64,000 nt of DNA from Siphonodentalium dalli (Eukaryota; Mollusca; Scaphopoda; Gadilida; Siphonodentaliidae): assembly GCA_032622095.1 (NCBI GenBank), contig CP136067.1, positions 126,207,030 through 126,271,029 on the forward strand. The letters are read 5' to 3'. Under the pieces are notes generated by a model, which did not search any database, was not told where the DNA came from, and saw nothing but the letters and a program-made list of their open reading frames with translations. This document shows, piece after piece, positions 10,411 to 20,999 of this stretch. Positions within the stretch are counted from its first letter, which is position 1, and each line of letters begins with the position of its first letter. The position numbers and the translations under genes are program-made.

Positions 10411-11635
10411 CAAAATAGGTTTTCGATTAGGTTTAGACTAAACTAATTAAATATTTAATCAAAAATTAGGACCAGGAGGTGCTTTCTGTACCGGTTTCAC
10501 TTAAATGTTATAGTCGATGGATCGGGATATATATATTACATAAAATTCTTGCAGTTTATCAACGGCCGTTAGACAGTTAAGCCATTTTGGTTGATTGATT
10601 GATTGATTGATTGGGGTTTATTGTCGCTTTAGCCACTAAGGCCATATCACGACATTGGCAGTATTAGCGGTGGAGGAGGTTAAGCCATTTTGAAAAGTGA
10701 TCGTACGTTCTTACAAATTGCACAATTCCCACCTATATACCGGCCACCATATTGGCAGCCATCTTGGGTTATTAGGCCAGTTTTTAAACAAAGACGGAAC
10801 GAAATTACCGTATACACTAATTATCTCCATCATTAATACATCAGTTTCATTTTTGCCTCCCGTAAGAAGACAAAGTGCATTTTAGATTATCTTTTTTGGG
10901 GAAAAAATCTAAAATTTGTAAAACAATTTATTCAGGAGGTACATTATGTGATATTGTTACTTTAATGCTCGACTGTGTCGATCAAAACATATATAATAGA
11001 CAATACCTTAGCAGTCCATCAACGGCCGTTGTGTTAATTTCGCAATTTGGCACATACTCGTGCGTCATGTGTGCCTTACACCACAGCCTGACGCCTCTCA
11101 GCTTAAAGGGGGAGGGTTGGTTTGTCTGCCTTTGATAAATAATAATGCGACCAACAGCGATAAATGATATACTAGAACGTGGCTAATTGAAAGTAGTTTC
11201 CGATGGTATAAACTAATTGGCCATAATCATCTTACTTCTGAGTTTATAAGAAACGAAAGACAACGCTTTGCGTGAATCGTCATATTCTTCTCACCCTAAA
11301 AATTATTTGACGTCATGACTGTCATTTTGAGATTCAATGGTTACATGTATTACCTTATTCTGGTTATCGCTCCAATCACAGGTATCAAAATTGGACGAAT
11401 ATTTCTTCTCAAAATGTGTGAATATACTTTGTCAAATATGTCGGCTTTATTTAAAAAATGACCGATTTGATCACCAGATGCCTCAATAAAACCACGTAGT
11501 GCGAAAAAAGTTCGCCTATCTGACAAAGCCAACATACGGATTCCGAAAGTAAAGTGTTCATGCTAACCACAAATGTTGGTCTGATAAATTCCCACTCCAG
11601 GCGACACCTATGTCCATATTTGCCTAGACTATCAA
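10246..11635 (-). repeat. Right arm of the 5.6-kb inverted repeat
   Basis: Reverse-complement partner of 6022-7375, interrupted by a short retroelement insertion at 10590-10678. The outer end (CCATATTTGCCTAGAC) mirrors the left arm. Just outside both arms, the same direct motifs occur (TAAATAACGGAGAT and AAAGAGCGTTTT), so part of the flank was also duplicated. Confidence 0.85.
10590..10678 (-). mobile_element. Short retroposon with 14-bp target duplication
   Basis: An 89-bp insertion is bounded by perfect direct repeats GTTAAGCCATTTTG (10576-10589 and 10679-10692). On the minus strand it ends ...GACAATAAACCCC(AATC)n, i.e. a short tail repeat at the 3' end, as in many LINE/SINE copies. The opposite arm (about 7043-7060, AAATGGCTTAACTAAC) preserves the site without the insertion. 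Confidence 0.85.
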
Positions 11636-11948
11636 GGAAGTGATTTTAAAGAAGTAATTAAAAATTACTAAATAACGGAGATCTTCAGAACTGAAAAAAT
11701 AAACAAATAAAGAGCGTTTTATTCGAAGAAGTGATTTTAAAGAAGCCATTAAGAATTCGAAATGAAATATTTAAATTAAACGTAACGTGATACCATTCGG
11801 GCCAATTGTTCATCACGACCTAAACACGTCATGTTGTTAAATATATGCAAAAATAGCTGTCGATGTCCTTATCAGTTATCAGCTGTTGAAACAATGGGGC
11901 TTGGTCGAATGTATAAAAATTTACTTCAAAACCAACATTGTGTCTCAC
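11636..11948. other. AT-rich flank, no gene
   Basis: Contains a direct repetition of GAAGTGATTTTAAAGAAG (about 11636 and 11728). Nothing else is recognisable. Confidence 0.5.
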
Positions 11949-12093
11949 TAACATGTTAGTGTCTCCGGACAGCTGCCAGAGCAATATATCAACCCCCACA
12001 ATTACATTCATGTTTGTCAAATTGGACGTTGAGTTGAAAGACGTTTCGTACCAATAATGGTTTGGTGCTTTTTGTATACCAGAATAAGCTATA
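11949..12093 (-). CDS. Candidate internal exon, unknown protein
   Basis: Read on the minus strand: acceptor AGAGTTTTATTAG, 145 nt, donor GTGAGA. The open frame (phase 2 in, phase 0 out) reads IAYSGIQKAPNHYWYETSF and later VDILLWQLSGDTNML, with two NST/NLT-type glycosylation sites. It does not join in phase to the exon at 13077, so an intermediate exon or a different gene is needed. Confidence 0.27.
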
Positions 12094-12362
12094 CTAATAA
12101 AACTCTTACATGTTGTTTGTTCGTTTTCTCAAAAATGTTGTACATTATAATTCCGGCTATGGGCGATGCAACGTATATTGTCATGGGATAGGTGCCAATG
12201 ACACCAGATGTCTTACACATGCACTCATAATTAATTTAACTAAATAATTAATGATATATTTAAAATGGTTGGAATCTGGTCGTTGGAAATTCATTAACAT
12301 GGTCAAATTGACCTTAGACTTCTTAAAGGGGCAATACTAAACAACTTGAATACAGTAATTAA

Positions 12363-12677
12363 TTATATACCCAACATGGTTGGACCCTGGTCACTGGAAA
12401 TTGGTATGAAGGAGCACATTGATTCCAGAAATACAATTGGATAGGTGCCGTTGACCATGAAGGAGAACTTAAAGATTAAATTATCGCATATGACCAATAA
12501 GGAACGATCTTGCCAGCTTAGACAATATGTAGGACAATTGGTAAACAGTGGTTTGTGGTACATAGTTGCATGTGCGACATGTTCTCGGATGACTAAATTG
12601 ATTAGTTTAGCTTCATTTACAAATTCCAACCATGGAGTAATTAGTTTGTCAACTGAACATTGTTTGTCCAAAAGATT
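12363..12677 (-). CDS. Candidate terminal exon, 104 codons plus stop
   Basis: An AG (AAGTATATTCAG) precedes a frame open to TAA, beginning NLLDKQCSVDKLITPWLEF. It starts in phase 0, as required after the exon 13077-13210. Against it: the region is AT-rich and holds two copies of ATGGTTGGA-x-CTGGTC-x-TGGAAATT (12264, 12376), suggesting repeat DNA, and the acceptor tract is weak. Confidence 0.22.
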   Translation of the reverse strand, partial: NLLDKQCSVDKLITPWLEFVNEAKLINLVIREHVAHATMYHKPLFTNCPTYCLSWQDRSLLVICDNLIFKFSFMVNGTYPIVFLESMCSFIPISSDQGPTMLGI

Positions 12678-13076
12678 CTGAATATACTTTTGCGAAAATA
12701 GTTAGTTTTAAGTGAACGTTATATATATATAGTGGTAATAAATCCCCCAAAACGTATTCACCAAGTTGTGAGTACAACAAATCGCGCAAGTAAAACGTTG
12801 CCAAGTAAAAACGTTGCCCAACATTGGGTAAAATTAGCCCAAATGGGGTAACATGTTTTACCCAATCAAAATAAAACATTACTAAACGTTCGCGTGGTAC
12901 TATATGCACCCTTGTGTTGGGTACTAAATTTACCAATTTGTGTAAAACATTTACACACCACGATTTAGATTGCATGGTTAACCATAGTATTTAACTGGAT
13001 TTTGGATGGTACAATTATTATGGCATAACATTGTTTAACCATCATATTATTCGACCAACAAAACACGTTTACTTAC

Positions 13077-13210
13077 ATGTGCATCTGGAAAAGAATCCCC
13101 CAATGCAGTCCAATTCCTCAATGCGATAAGACGGCATCTGATTGCAGGTTCCGACTGGGAATCCTCTGATATTAATCTGACTTCAAATCCCTTCAAGTTC
13201 TGCAGACGAC
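13077..13210 (-). CDS. Exon of a discoidin/fucolectin-like protein
   Basis: The acceptor has a fine pyrimidine tract (CCCCTCTCCCTATCTGGTCAG) and the donor is a perfect GTAAGT. The exon has 134 nt, phase 1 in and phase 0 out, with 44 open codons starting RLQNLKGFEVRLISEDSQSE and ending NWTALGDSFPDAH. The pattern RL-x(4)-GFEVRL followed by a cysteine some 15 residues on is what one sees in the middle of F5/8-type-C and fucolectin-type (FTP) lectin domains, where this strand precedes the conserved cysteine. That assignment is by eye. It joins in phase to 13510-13597 upstream, giving ADNTGRLQNLKGFEVRL across the junction. Exon reality is well supported; the family is an inference. Confidence 0.65.
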
Positions 13211-13509
13211 CTGACCAGATAGGGAGAGGGGACACTCATATATATAAACATACGATACTATAGTGATATTGCCACATTATATACTGTATGTGTAAATACC
13301 AAAGATGTAGTCTCCCATATGCAGTAATTCCGTTAATTAAAAACTGGATTTTACATATGTAGTTGTATAACCAAAAGTTATATTCAATAAAATAATATAA
13401 TTTAGAACATTCCGAAGTCTGTCGGTGAGTAGACACTGCATTTACAGAAACTACATTTATAACACAACTAGCCCCTCAGTCCGGCCTCATATATTATAGT
13501 AAGACATAC

Positions 13510-13597
13510 CTGTATTATCGGCACGCACATATATGTAACAGCTTATTATTATGTTAATTAGACTATAATTATGATGCGTTGGGCTATTTAGTGTTGA
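13510..13597 (-). CDS. Upstream exon of the fucolectin-like gene
   Basis: A GTATGT donor at 13509 leaves one base (G), which with GT of the next exon restores a glycine codon: ...YIYVRADNTG|RLQNLKGF. The best acceptor is ATGTTTATCTCACAG at 13598-13612, giving 88 nt with 29 open codons (STLNSPTHHNYSLINIIISC...). The 5' part is AT-rich, so the true start may be nearer 13545. The donor side is more reliable than the acceptor side. Confidence 0.45.
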
Positions 13598-13974
13598 CTG
13601 TGAGATAAACATGGGTGACAACGTTGGTTGAACAATTTTGTCAACATGAAAAGACATATTCAAATTGGAACAATATGCTTTATTGATGGTATCTTTGCTT
13701 CATGTTTGTGATAGGGAAATCAAAATATTAATGTTGCTTAACCACAGCCAGGTCGTTTCCCACCTAAAATGTGATTATGTTATCAAAATTTATCTCACAT
13801 TGGTCGCAATTATGTACGAAATGTATTAACCTTGACCACTATATTCGATTTGAGCCTAGCTAAAGCTCGGCCCAATGCGAATTTAGTGCACTCTGTCAAT
13901 ATCTTCCATATAGAATTGCAAATAATTAGAGATCCTCTAATTATATCCCAAACGTGTAATTGTTTACAAAACCT
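13598..13974. other. Upstream intron, no firm exon
   Basis: A minus-strand piece near 13850 reads KFALGRALARLKSN, which recalls the start of fucolectin domains, but the frame is broken by stops and lacks good splice sites. Confidence 0.35.
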
Positions 13975-14697
13975 CCGGAACAACATTGTCAGCTATAGGT
14001 CGGTACAATCTGTTAATCTATAGGCCGGAACAATATGGTAATTTATAGGCCGGAACAACCTTGCAATTTATGGGCCGGAAAAACATGGTAATTTGTATAG
14101 GCCGAAACAACATGGTAATTTATAGGCCAGAACAAGCTGGTAAGTTATAGGCCGGAACAACTTGGTAATTTATAGGCCAGAACAACCTGGTAATGTATAG
14201 GTCGGAACAACCTGTTAATTTATAGGACGCAACAACATGGTAGGTTATAGGCTGGAACAACCTGGCAATTTCTAAACCAGAACAACCTGGTAGTGTTTAG
14301 GTCGGAACGACCTATTAATTTATAGGCCGGAACAACATGGCAATTTATAGGCTGGAACAACATGGTAATTTATAGGCCAGAACAAGCTGGTAATTTATAT
14401 GCCGGAGGAACATTGTAATTAGAAGGCCGGAACAACCTGGAAATTTATAGGCCGAAACAAACTGGTGAATAAAAGGCCGCAACAACCTGGTAATTTATTG
14501 GCCGAAACAACCTGGTATTTACAGCCAGAACAACCTGGTAATGTATAGATAGGAAAAACCTTGTAATTAAAAGGCCGGAACAAAGTGGTGATTAAAAGGC
14601 CCGAACAAACCGGTAAATAAAAGGCAGCTACAACATGGTAATTTGTAGGCAGGAACAACATCGTACTTTGAAGGCCGGAACACCCTGGTAATTTCCC
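13975..14697. repeat. 25-bp minisatellite, block 1
   Basis: About 28 diverged units of TAATTTATAGGCCGGAACAA + CCTGG. The unit length of 25 is not a multiple of 3. Long minus-strand frames of the type VPAYKLPGCSGL are read-through of the repeat, not proteins. Confidence 0.95.
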
Positions 14698-14940
14698 AAT
14701 TTTCACTTCGGCAGTCGTGTGTTGAATCAAGCTACAGGCAGATTTCAGTCCCCAACGTAGGACTTACCACTGCCCGCACCTACACATAATGTGAATAAAT
14801 CTCGCATTTATTTATTTGAGAATTGTGTAGGTTACAATAAATTCTACACTATTCTGAGAAACTGAACTGTCCATATTAATTTTAAAATTGTCTAGATCGA
14901 GCCAGAATGAATTGTAACTGACAAAACACTTCAATAAAAA
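14698..14940. repeat. 240-bp spacer, copy 1
   Basis: Unique-looking segment that recurs at 15619-15851 with ~90% identity by eye. Together with the minisatellite it forms a ~0.92-kb higher-order tandem unit. Confidence 0.9.
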
Positions 14941-15618
14941 CCAGAACAACATGGTATTTTATAGGTCGGAACAACCTATTAATTTATTGGCCGGAACAAC
15001 ATGGTATTTTATAGGCTGGAACAACATGGTAATTTATAGACCGGAACAAACTGGTAATTTATAGGCCAGAGCAAGCTGGTAATTTATAGGCCAGTACAAC
15101 CTGGTAATTTATAGGCCAGAACAACCTGGTAATTTATAGGCCGGAGCAACCTTGTAACTAAAAGGCCGGAACAACCTGGAAATGTATAGGCCGGAACAAA
15201 CTGGTAATTTATAGATGGGAACAACCTTGTAATTAAAAAGTTGGAACAACCTGGTAATTTATAGGCCGGAACAACCTGGTAATTTATAGGCAAGAACAAC
15301 CTGCTAATGTATAGATCGGAACAACCTTGTAATTAAAATCCGTGTATAGGCCTGAACAAACTGGTGATTAAAAGGCCAGAACAACCCGGTAATTAAAAGG
15401 CCGGAACAACCTTGTAATTAAAAGGCCGGAGCAATATGGTAACTTATAGGTCAGAACAGTCTTGTAATTAAAAGGTCAGAACAACCTGGGAAGTTATAGG
15501 TCGGAATCAACTGGTGATTACAAGGCCGGAACAACCCGGTAATTAAAAGGTTGGAACAACCTGGTAATATATAGGCAGGAACACCTCGTACGTTAAAGGA
15601 CAGAACACCCTGGTAATT
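14941..15618. repeat. 25-bp minisatellite, block 2
   Basis: Same 25-bp unit as block 1, about 27 copies, somewhat more regular around 15060-15300. Preceded by CAATAAAAACCAGAAC, the junction with copy 1 of the spacer. Confidence 0.95.
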
Positions 15619-15851
15619 TCCCCATTTCCATTTCGGCAGTCCTGTGTTGAATCAAGCTCCATGACACGTGGGACTTACCACTGTCCGTACCTACACGTAA
15701 TGTCAATACATCTCACAGTTATTTATTTGTATGTGTAGGTTACAATAAATTCTACATTATTCTGAGAAACTGAACTGTCCATATTAATTTGAAAATTGTC
15801 TAGATCAAACCAGAATGAATTGTAACTCACAAAACACTTCAATAAAAATGT
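15619..15851. repeat. 240-bp spacer, copy 2
   Basis: Matches 14698-14940 in the same orientation, including TTTCGGCAGTC, GTGTTGAATCAAGCT and GAGAAACTGAACTGTCC landmarks. It ends with CACTTCAATAAAAATG and the array stops here. Confidence 0.9.
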
Positions 15852-15944
15852 TAGGGTTAATTAAGAAAATACACATGCCGGCAACGTTCAGACATAGCGT
15901 AGCGAGGGGACTGAACTCTGTTTTGCAGTTGTGTGTTGAATGTG

Positions 15945-16420
15945 TCACCAAACTATTGAACATGATTTTGGGAACCATAGTTCAAGTTTATGGAAAGTTG
16001 AAATATCTTCGAATCCCCAAATTTCGGATCCGAATGTCATTATAGGCACTATGGCTTGTTCATAATATATGTCAATCACGCAGTCAGTTGTCATTTTATA
16101 TTTCCTTACACTACTGATGAGTGTATTTATTGCATTGTTTTTTGCATCTTTGCCACGCATATTCCTTTCTTGGCTATGGCTCAAGAAATCTGGCGATTAA
16201 TCGCCAGATTTCTTGAGCCATGTTCCGAGATAGTTATTAATTATCGACCATTTATGTGTTCCCCTGTATATTGAGTAGGTTGGCATGCGTTTCTTCTTTT
16301 TGCATCTGCCAAAAATCACGATCTGTGTTTCCACTGGTTACAGTACCTTGAACAGATGTTTGCCGCTCTGATTCCCTATTTGTCAAGATGACTGTATCAT
16401 CCGTGTAAACTAAGAGAAAT
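15945..16420 (-). pseudogene. Non-LTR retrotransposon reverse transcriptase relic
   Basis: On the minus strand, 16415-16350 encodes LVYTDDTVILTNRESERQ, the catalytic Y-x-D-D strand of a LINE-type RT (A to T at the second place). After a frame change and the palindrome at 16176-16221, 16184-15945 encodes ...SSVRKYKM and YYEQAIVPIMTFGSEIWGFE, the well-known C-terminal RT motif (usually P-I-L-L-Y-G-x-E-V-W-G-F-E). The fragment lacks the endonuclease and most of RT, with several lesions. Jockey/CR1-type clade is likely. Confidence 0.8.
16176..16221. repeat. Perfect 46-bp palindrome with no loop
   Basis: Two 23-base arms (ATGGCTCAAGAAATCTGGCG + ATT) match without mismatch, centred between 16198 and 16199. 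It interrupts the RT relic between its catalytic and C-terminal parts. Confidence 0.97.
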
Positions 16421-16845
16421 AAGTACATAATACTGAAACAGCTTTACTGCGTATGCATATGTGAGTGACTGGACAATTTCATATCAAAACAAGAATGCCA
16501 ATAATTTAAATGTTATACTTTTACATAAATTTGAGTGATAACTAATTTAATTTACTGTGATAGCTTTCTTCCTTTAGTTCTTAAAACGAGAGGCCAGATT
16601 CGTATGATTTAGATTGGTAGAAATTAGTATTACTCGTAATTGAAAAGCTCGCTTGACATAATTATTTTTATAATATAGATGCTGTTGGTAAGTCATAATT
16701 CAATTGTGCATCAAAATTACATCTGCGTTATCGTTTACCTCATATATACACATATTAAAAGTATTACTAAATTATGAAACATTCCTCATAAATATACTAA
16801 TAGTATAGTATAATGGTAGTATGAATGCGATATTATCCACAGAAA
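16421..16845. other. AT-rich, no gene
   Basis: No supported exon; ATGCTGTTG|GTAAGT near 16679 is a donor-like site without a convincing exon. Confidence 0.5.
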
Positions 16846-17005
16846 AGCACTTTGTGTGGGCCGCGGTTTAGCAAGCGCTATAACGGTATCTTGCAAACAA
16901 TATGGTGGCAGTTTTATCCAAAGTTCACTTTATGGGGTCTCCATGGTGTTGAGTGTTTTGTTTATAGCACACTCTGTACGTACTTTACTGGCGTTTTCTT
17001 CACAT
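16846..17005 (+). repeat. Dispersed ~155-bp repeat, copy 1
   Basis: Aligns in direct orientation with 51752-51905 (shared CAAACAA-ATGGTG-CAGTTTTA, GGTCTCC, TTGAGT-TTTTG and GCACACTC-like blocks). A shorter piece recurs at 42405-42470. Probable fragment of a mobile element. Confidence 0.75.
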
Positions 17006-17129
17006 AGCACAGCTTACGAACTTGACAATAATATACTATTATCCGCGATATCTATTATTGGTATAAGAACATCTATCTATATTTCATAATTCTTTTTTAT
17101 GACGGTTTTAACGGATGTGATTATTTTAA

Positions 17130-18110
17130 CAGCAATACCCATCGCGAAGGCCATCCATATTAGTACAGCAGCCAAACGCCAAAAGTGGTCGGGTACCCCT
17201 ACCCACGGTAGAACAAGTAAAAACCAACTTTCTTTGAAGGAGAAATATATACTCTAGACGAAAATGATAGTGAAAAATAACGGAATTGGTGGTGGCTATT
17301 CTCAAATCGACGATGAACGATACCCACCAGTGACTTTTCCCAGAAATTAACGATTTTGGTAAAGTGAGCACTGCGGCTATGTCCTAAGTTATTAGCCCAC
17401 ATTGTAGGCATCAAAATGACCACAGCATACCATAACTATACCTGATATGCAAGAAGTGTTGGTTAATTTTGATTTTCGTCCCATTTGGAGCCGAAACATT
17501 TATTTTTTGTTGAAAAATCTCTCTTTTTCAAAAAAATTATATTTGTCGAACATTATCATTCAAACGGATATGCAATAATATTGAAATATTTAGTCCATAT
17601 GGTGTAGTAGTTATCTTTCAAGCATATGAAGAAAGAAGTTAACAAAAATTTTGAAAGGTTTGCGAGATATTGGATTTTAGCTACCCTCCCCCAAACACGT
17701 TTTTGGTCGAAAAAAATACATATTTTTGATAATAACATTTTCGAATTGATCTGAATGGGACCCAATATGAATCTTGTACAGAAAGTGTTGTCCAGAGATG
17801 CCGTTTAATCGATTACAGATGTATTCAGGCTTTCATACCCCCAGTTACAAAAACAACAGTTATTTTATTGATAGCAGTTAATTTTGCATGCATTAACATC
17901 GATGTTAAGTACTAAAAGCTTTCTTGTAAACAATACGTGACCAACTATATAATTCATATGGCTCAGTAGTTATCTGGACATCACAAGTAGAAAGAATTTG
18001 ACAGAAATTGTCAACGGTTTTCAAGATATTGGAATTAGGTACCGCTCCCCCGGACGCGATTTGGTAGAAAAACTACATATTTATGATAACAAGACAGACC
18101 TTTCTAAATT
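17130..18110 (+). repeat. Left arm of a 6.9-kb inverted repeat
   Basis: Reverse complement of 23150-24010 over most of its length, from the ACCCCTACCCACGGTAGAAC landmark to CCGTTTAATCGATTACA and beyond. It has ~430-bp internal periodicity: 17460-17870 resembles 17880-18110. Frames here are not supported as genes. Confidence 0.85.
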
Positions 18111-18249
18111 ATTCTAATGAGCATCTACTCATTATTCGTGTGATGAAAACCTGATCCGTAGACACCGCGAGCCTGGATTTAGATTACCTCAAGTTTCCAA
18201 TTAAACCCCCAGTTACTACAACAACACAATATTTTATTTATGACATGTA

Positions 18250-19960
18250 ACTTTATATTAACACATCGATTTGAGCAACTGAAGTATTTGTTCTAAACGA
18301 CACATAATATAGACTAACATAATCATACAGATCAAAATCATTGTTGCTCCCCGCCCTATTAGACGTCCTGAACACACCACGAACTGAACAAAATATGATC
18401 TCAGTATTAAGAATCATGCAATTATAAAGGACAATTACATAAGGAAATATACAATGTTTATGGATGGGTTTGTTCCCGAAACAGTGTGGCACTTTGCTTG
18501 GCAAATATGAAGGGCGAATTTGCTATATTTTTCAAGAACACTCTACCCAATTTAAAGACTTCAACGCAATACGAAATTAAGCTATATGATCTCTAATTCT
18601 CTATATTAACCGAGAGTTTGACGGGAATGTAGTTCTATCAGAGAATATATAATTTGTATGGATGGGTTGTGCATGTGTCGCTTTACACAAAGTGGCTGAT
18701 AAATAAGAAAGACGAATTTGCTATTTTAGCCCCCCCCCCCCCTACTCAATTGAAGTGTTAAAGTTGAATAACTCATGAACTGAAATGATTGCTGTAAATA
18801 TTAACTGAGGATGTGGGCAAAAATAGTAATATCGGGGCGCATACATGGTGTTGATGGATGGGTTGGTTGGATCCCGAACGCCTTTAACACTTTACGAAAA
18901 TCGGATGGCAAACTCCAAAGGCGAATATTTTTTGTTTTGTGAGACCCCTTTATATGCCCATTTAAACTCTTGAACACACCATGCGCCGAATATTCATGCT
19001 TTTATTATTAAATCACAGTGTGAACGAAAGGTAGTGCTATCAGGGAATATACATGTTGTATGGGTAGTTTGGTTCCCAAAATTCTAGGGTACTTTACAAA
19101 AGGCGGCAGGCAAAAACCAAAGCTGAATATTTTCTTTGAGCATCCTACGGTGACCCCATTTAAAGTCTTAAACACACTAATGGATGGACATGTTCTTAAT
19201 ATTAACTGGGGTGTGGACAAATGGTATGTAATTCAGGAAATATACCTCTTGGTTGCACGATGGGTGGGTTGGCTGGCTTCCCAATGTCTGGGGCACTTTA
19301 CAAAAAGTGGCTAGCAAAGAGAAGGCGAAATATCACTGTGTTGGGCACCCATAAAACTTCTAAGCTCTTTAGCACACACTGAACCGATTCTATATGCTCT
19401 CATGTATTATTTACAATTTGTATGGGTGGTTTTGTTCTCGAAATCCTGGAACACTTTACAAAAGGCGGCTGGCAAATACGAAATGTAATGTGTTAGGCCA
19501 CACTACCCCATTTGCAGTCTTGGGACACACAATGAACCGAAATGATGTGCTCCCATTATTAACTGCGTGTTTAGAGAAATGGACGCTATATACCAGGGTA
19601 TTGAATGTCTGGGTCAACAAAAAGTTGTTGATGAAAGAGAAAGGCGAATACTCACTGTTTGGGGGGGGGGGGGACCCCATTAACCCATTTAATATCTTGA
19701 TCAGAGCATGAACTGAAGTTATATTCTCTCACTTAGCTGAGTGTGTGATCGAAAGGTATTGCTGTCATGGAATTATTAACTGATATATGGGTGATTTGGT
19801 TCCCTCGAAATACTGGAACACTTTACAAAAAGCGACTGGCAAACAAGAAGGCGAATTTTCTAATGTCTTGAGGACCCCACTATCCAACTTGAAGTCTTAA
19901 CAAAATGATATGCTCTCAATGTTAACTGAAGTTGTGGACAAATGGTATTGTTATCCTTCA
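18250..19960 (+). repeat. Diverged ~190-bp satellite, block 1
   Basis: Eight or more monomers share the order GAACACACCATGAACTGAA ... GTGTGGACAAATGGTA ... ATGGGTGGGTTGGTTCCCGAA ... GGCACTTTACAAAAAGCGGC ... GGCGAATTTT ... poly-C or poly-G ... CCCATTTGAAGTCTT. Homopolymers of 11-13 C or G occur at 18728 and 19662. The open frames at 19060-19711 are read-through. Confidence 0.9.
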
Positions 19961-20858
19961 TCACATTTCATCCCTTCTGATTGGCTGAGAGTGCCGTAAA
20001 TCACCTTATTACCCTCGATGGTAACATTGTCTCAGTTATTACCAGTAAACATAGAACTACGAAGAACTCAACGTGCAGAGACACTCTCACAGTTCTCTAA
20101 CAATTTTCAAAAACACTGTTTTTATAAACCCAACTGTATCATAACAACTGCGAACTGTGGTGTTTGCTAATTTGCATAATTGTGTGTTTTTTAGTTGCAA
20201 TTAAAGCACGCTATGTACAAATTGTGTTATCGCGGACACAAATCCGTTATAATGTGTAATGTTCCTATTGGGCCTTTTTATATCAATAATAAAGACCGTG
20301 GGACAAATAGATAAACCTTATTATGCAGTTGGTGTGTGCTGCAGGCAACCGCACATACGATGTACATACGTTACAAATACGTTTATGTACTAGTTCAAAT
20401 AGCCACTCTTTACTGTTTATCAATTGACTATTTCTTTTCTTCAATACATTCCTCAGACTTCAGATACCCGTATGTTGCGTAACAATCTGTGACATATATG
20501 TCAATTTCTTGTTGCACTACTACAACGTGTTAGTTTCACATTTTAGCAATCTGGAAATGAACACGTCTGTCGGCGTCTTCACGGCCATTTGAAACGAAAC
20601 CGAACATTTCGCTGCATGGCTACTCAACTTCGAAATTGCTTTACTCCTCTTTCCGTGAACCGATTTCCACCACGCAACTAGCAAACTGACCGAGGAATAG
20701 CTACGCAAATGACGGGTCTGTCAATTGATCCAGATTATGAATGTTTTATTTTCTAAATAGCGATGATTCCAACATAAAATTAACTTTTCGAACTGGATTA
20801 AAGAATATATGCGCGCATTTATGCCTGCTATTAACGAGGTACGTGTGTACTCCTTTGT
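19961..20858. other. Unique insertion within the satellite
   Basis: Breaks the satellite. A minus-strand frame at 20520-20705 (SYSSVSLLVAWWKSVHGKRS ... LKCETNTL, stop) has protein-like composition, with a possible acceptor GTCATTTGCGTAG. It has no start codon or partner exon. Confidence 0.35.
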
Positions 20859-20985
20859 CAGATAACAAAACAGTTATCACCCTTGTTTTCGTGAGACACG
20901 TGGATTTGTGGCCGATAGGTCTCGAGCGGGCGACAAATCCCCGTGTCTCACTCAATCGCGGGCGATAACTGTATATTATTATCTG
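20859..20985. mobile_element. Fold-back element, 127 bp
   Basis: Imperfect arms: CAGATAAC...ACAGTTATC...GTGAGACACGTGGATTTGT pairs with ACAAATCCCCGTGTCTCAC...GATAACTGT...ATTATCTG. Typical of a small palindromic MITE. It lies between two satellite blocks. Confidence 0.7.
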
Positions 20986-20999
20986 GCAATACGAATCTG

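Noticed and set aside
12649-12975. 108-codon ATG frame, minus strand
   Set aside because: Contains repeated ACCCAA/TTGGGTAA blocks and overlaps competing frames; no promoter or splice support.
14419-15299. Repetitive VPAYKLPGCSGL-type proteins
   Set aside because: 25-bp unit is not a multiple of three; the frame is broken wherever a unit varies.
13975-15618. CRISPR-like regular array
   Set aside because: Units are directly contiguous with no unique spacers, units are diverged, and the genome is eukaryotic.
20520-20705. Minus-strand frame ending KCETNTL
   Set aside because: Protein-like, but has no ATG, only a weak acceptor and no partner exon; kept only as a note.
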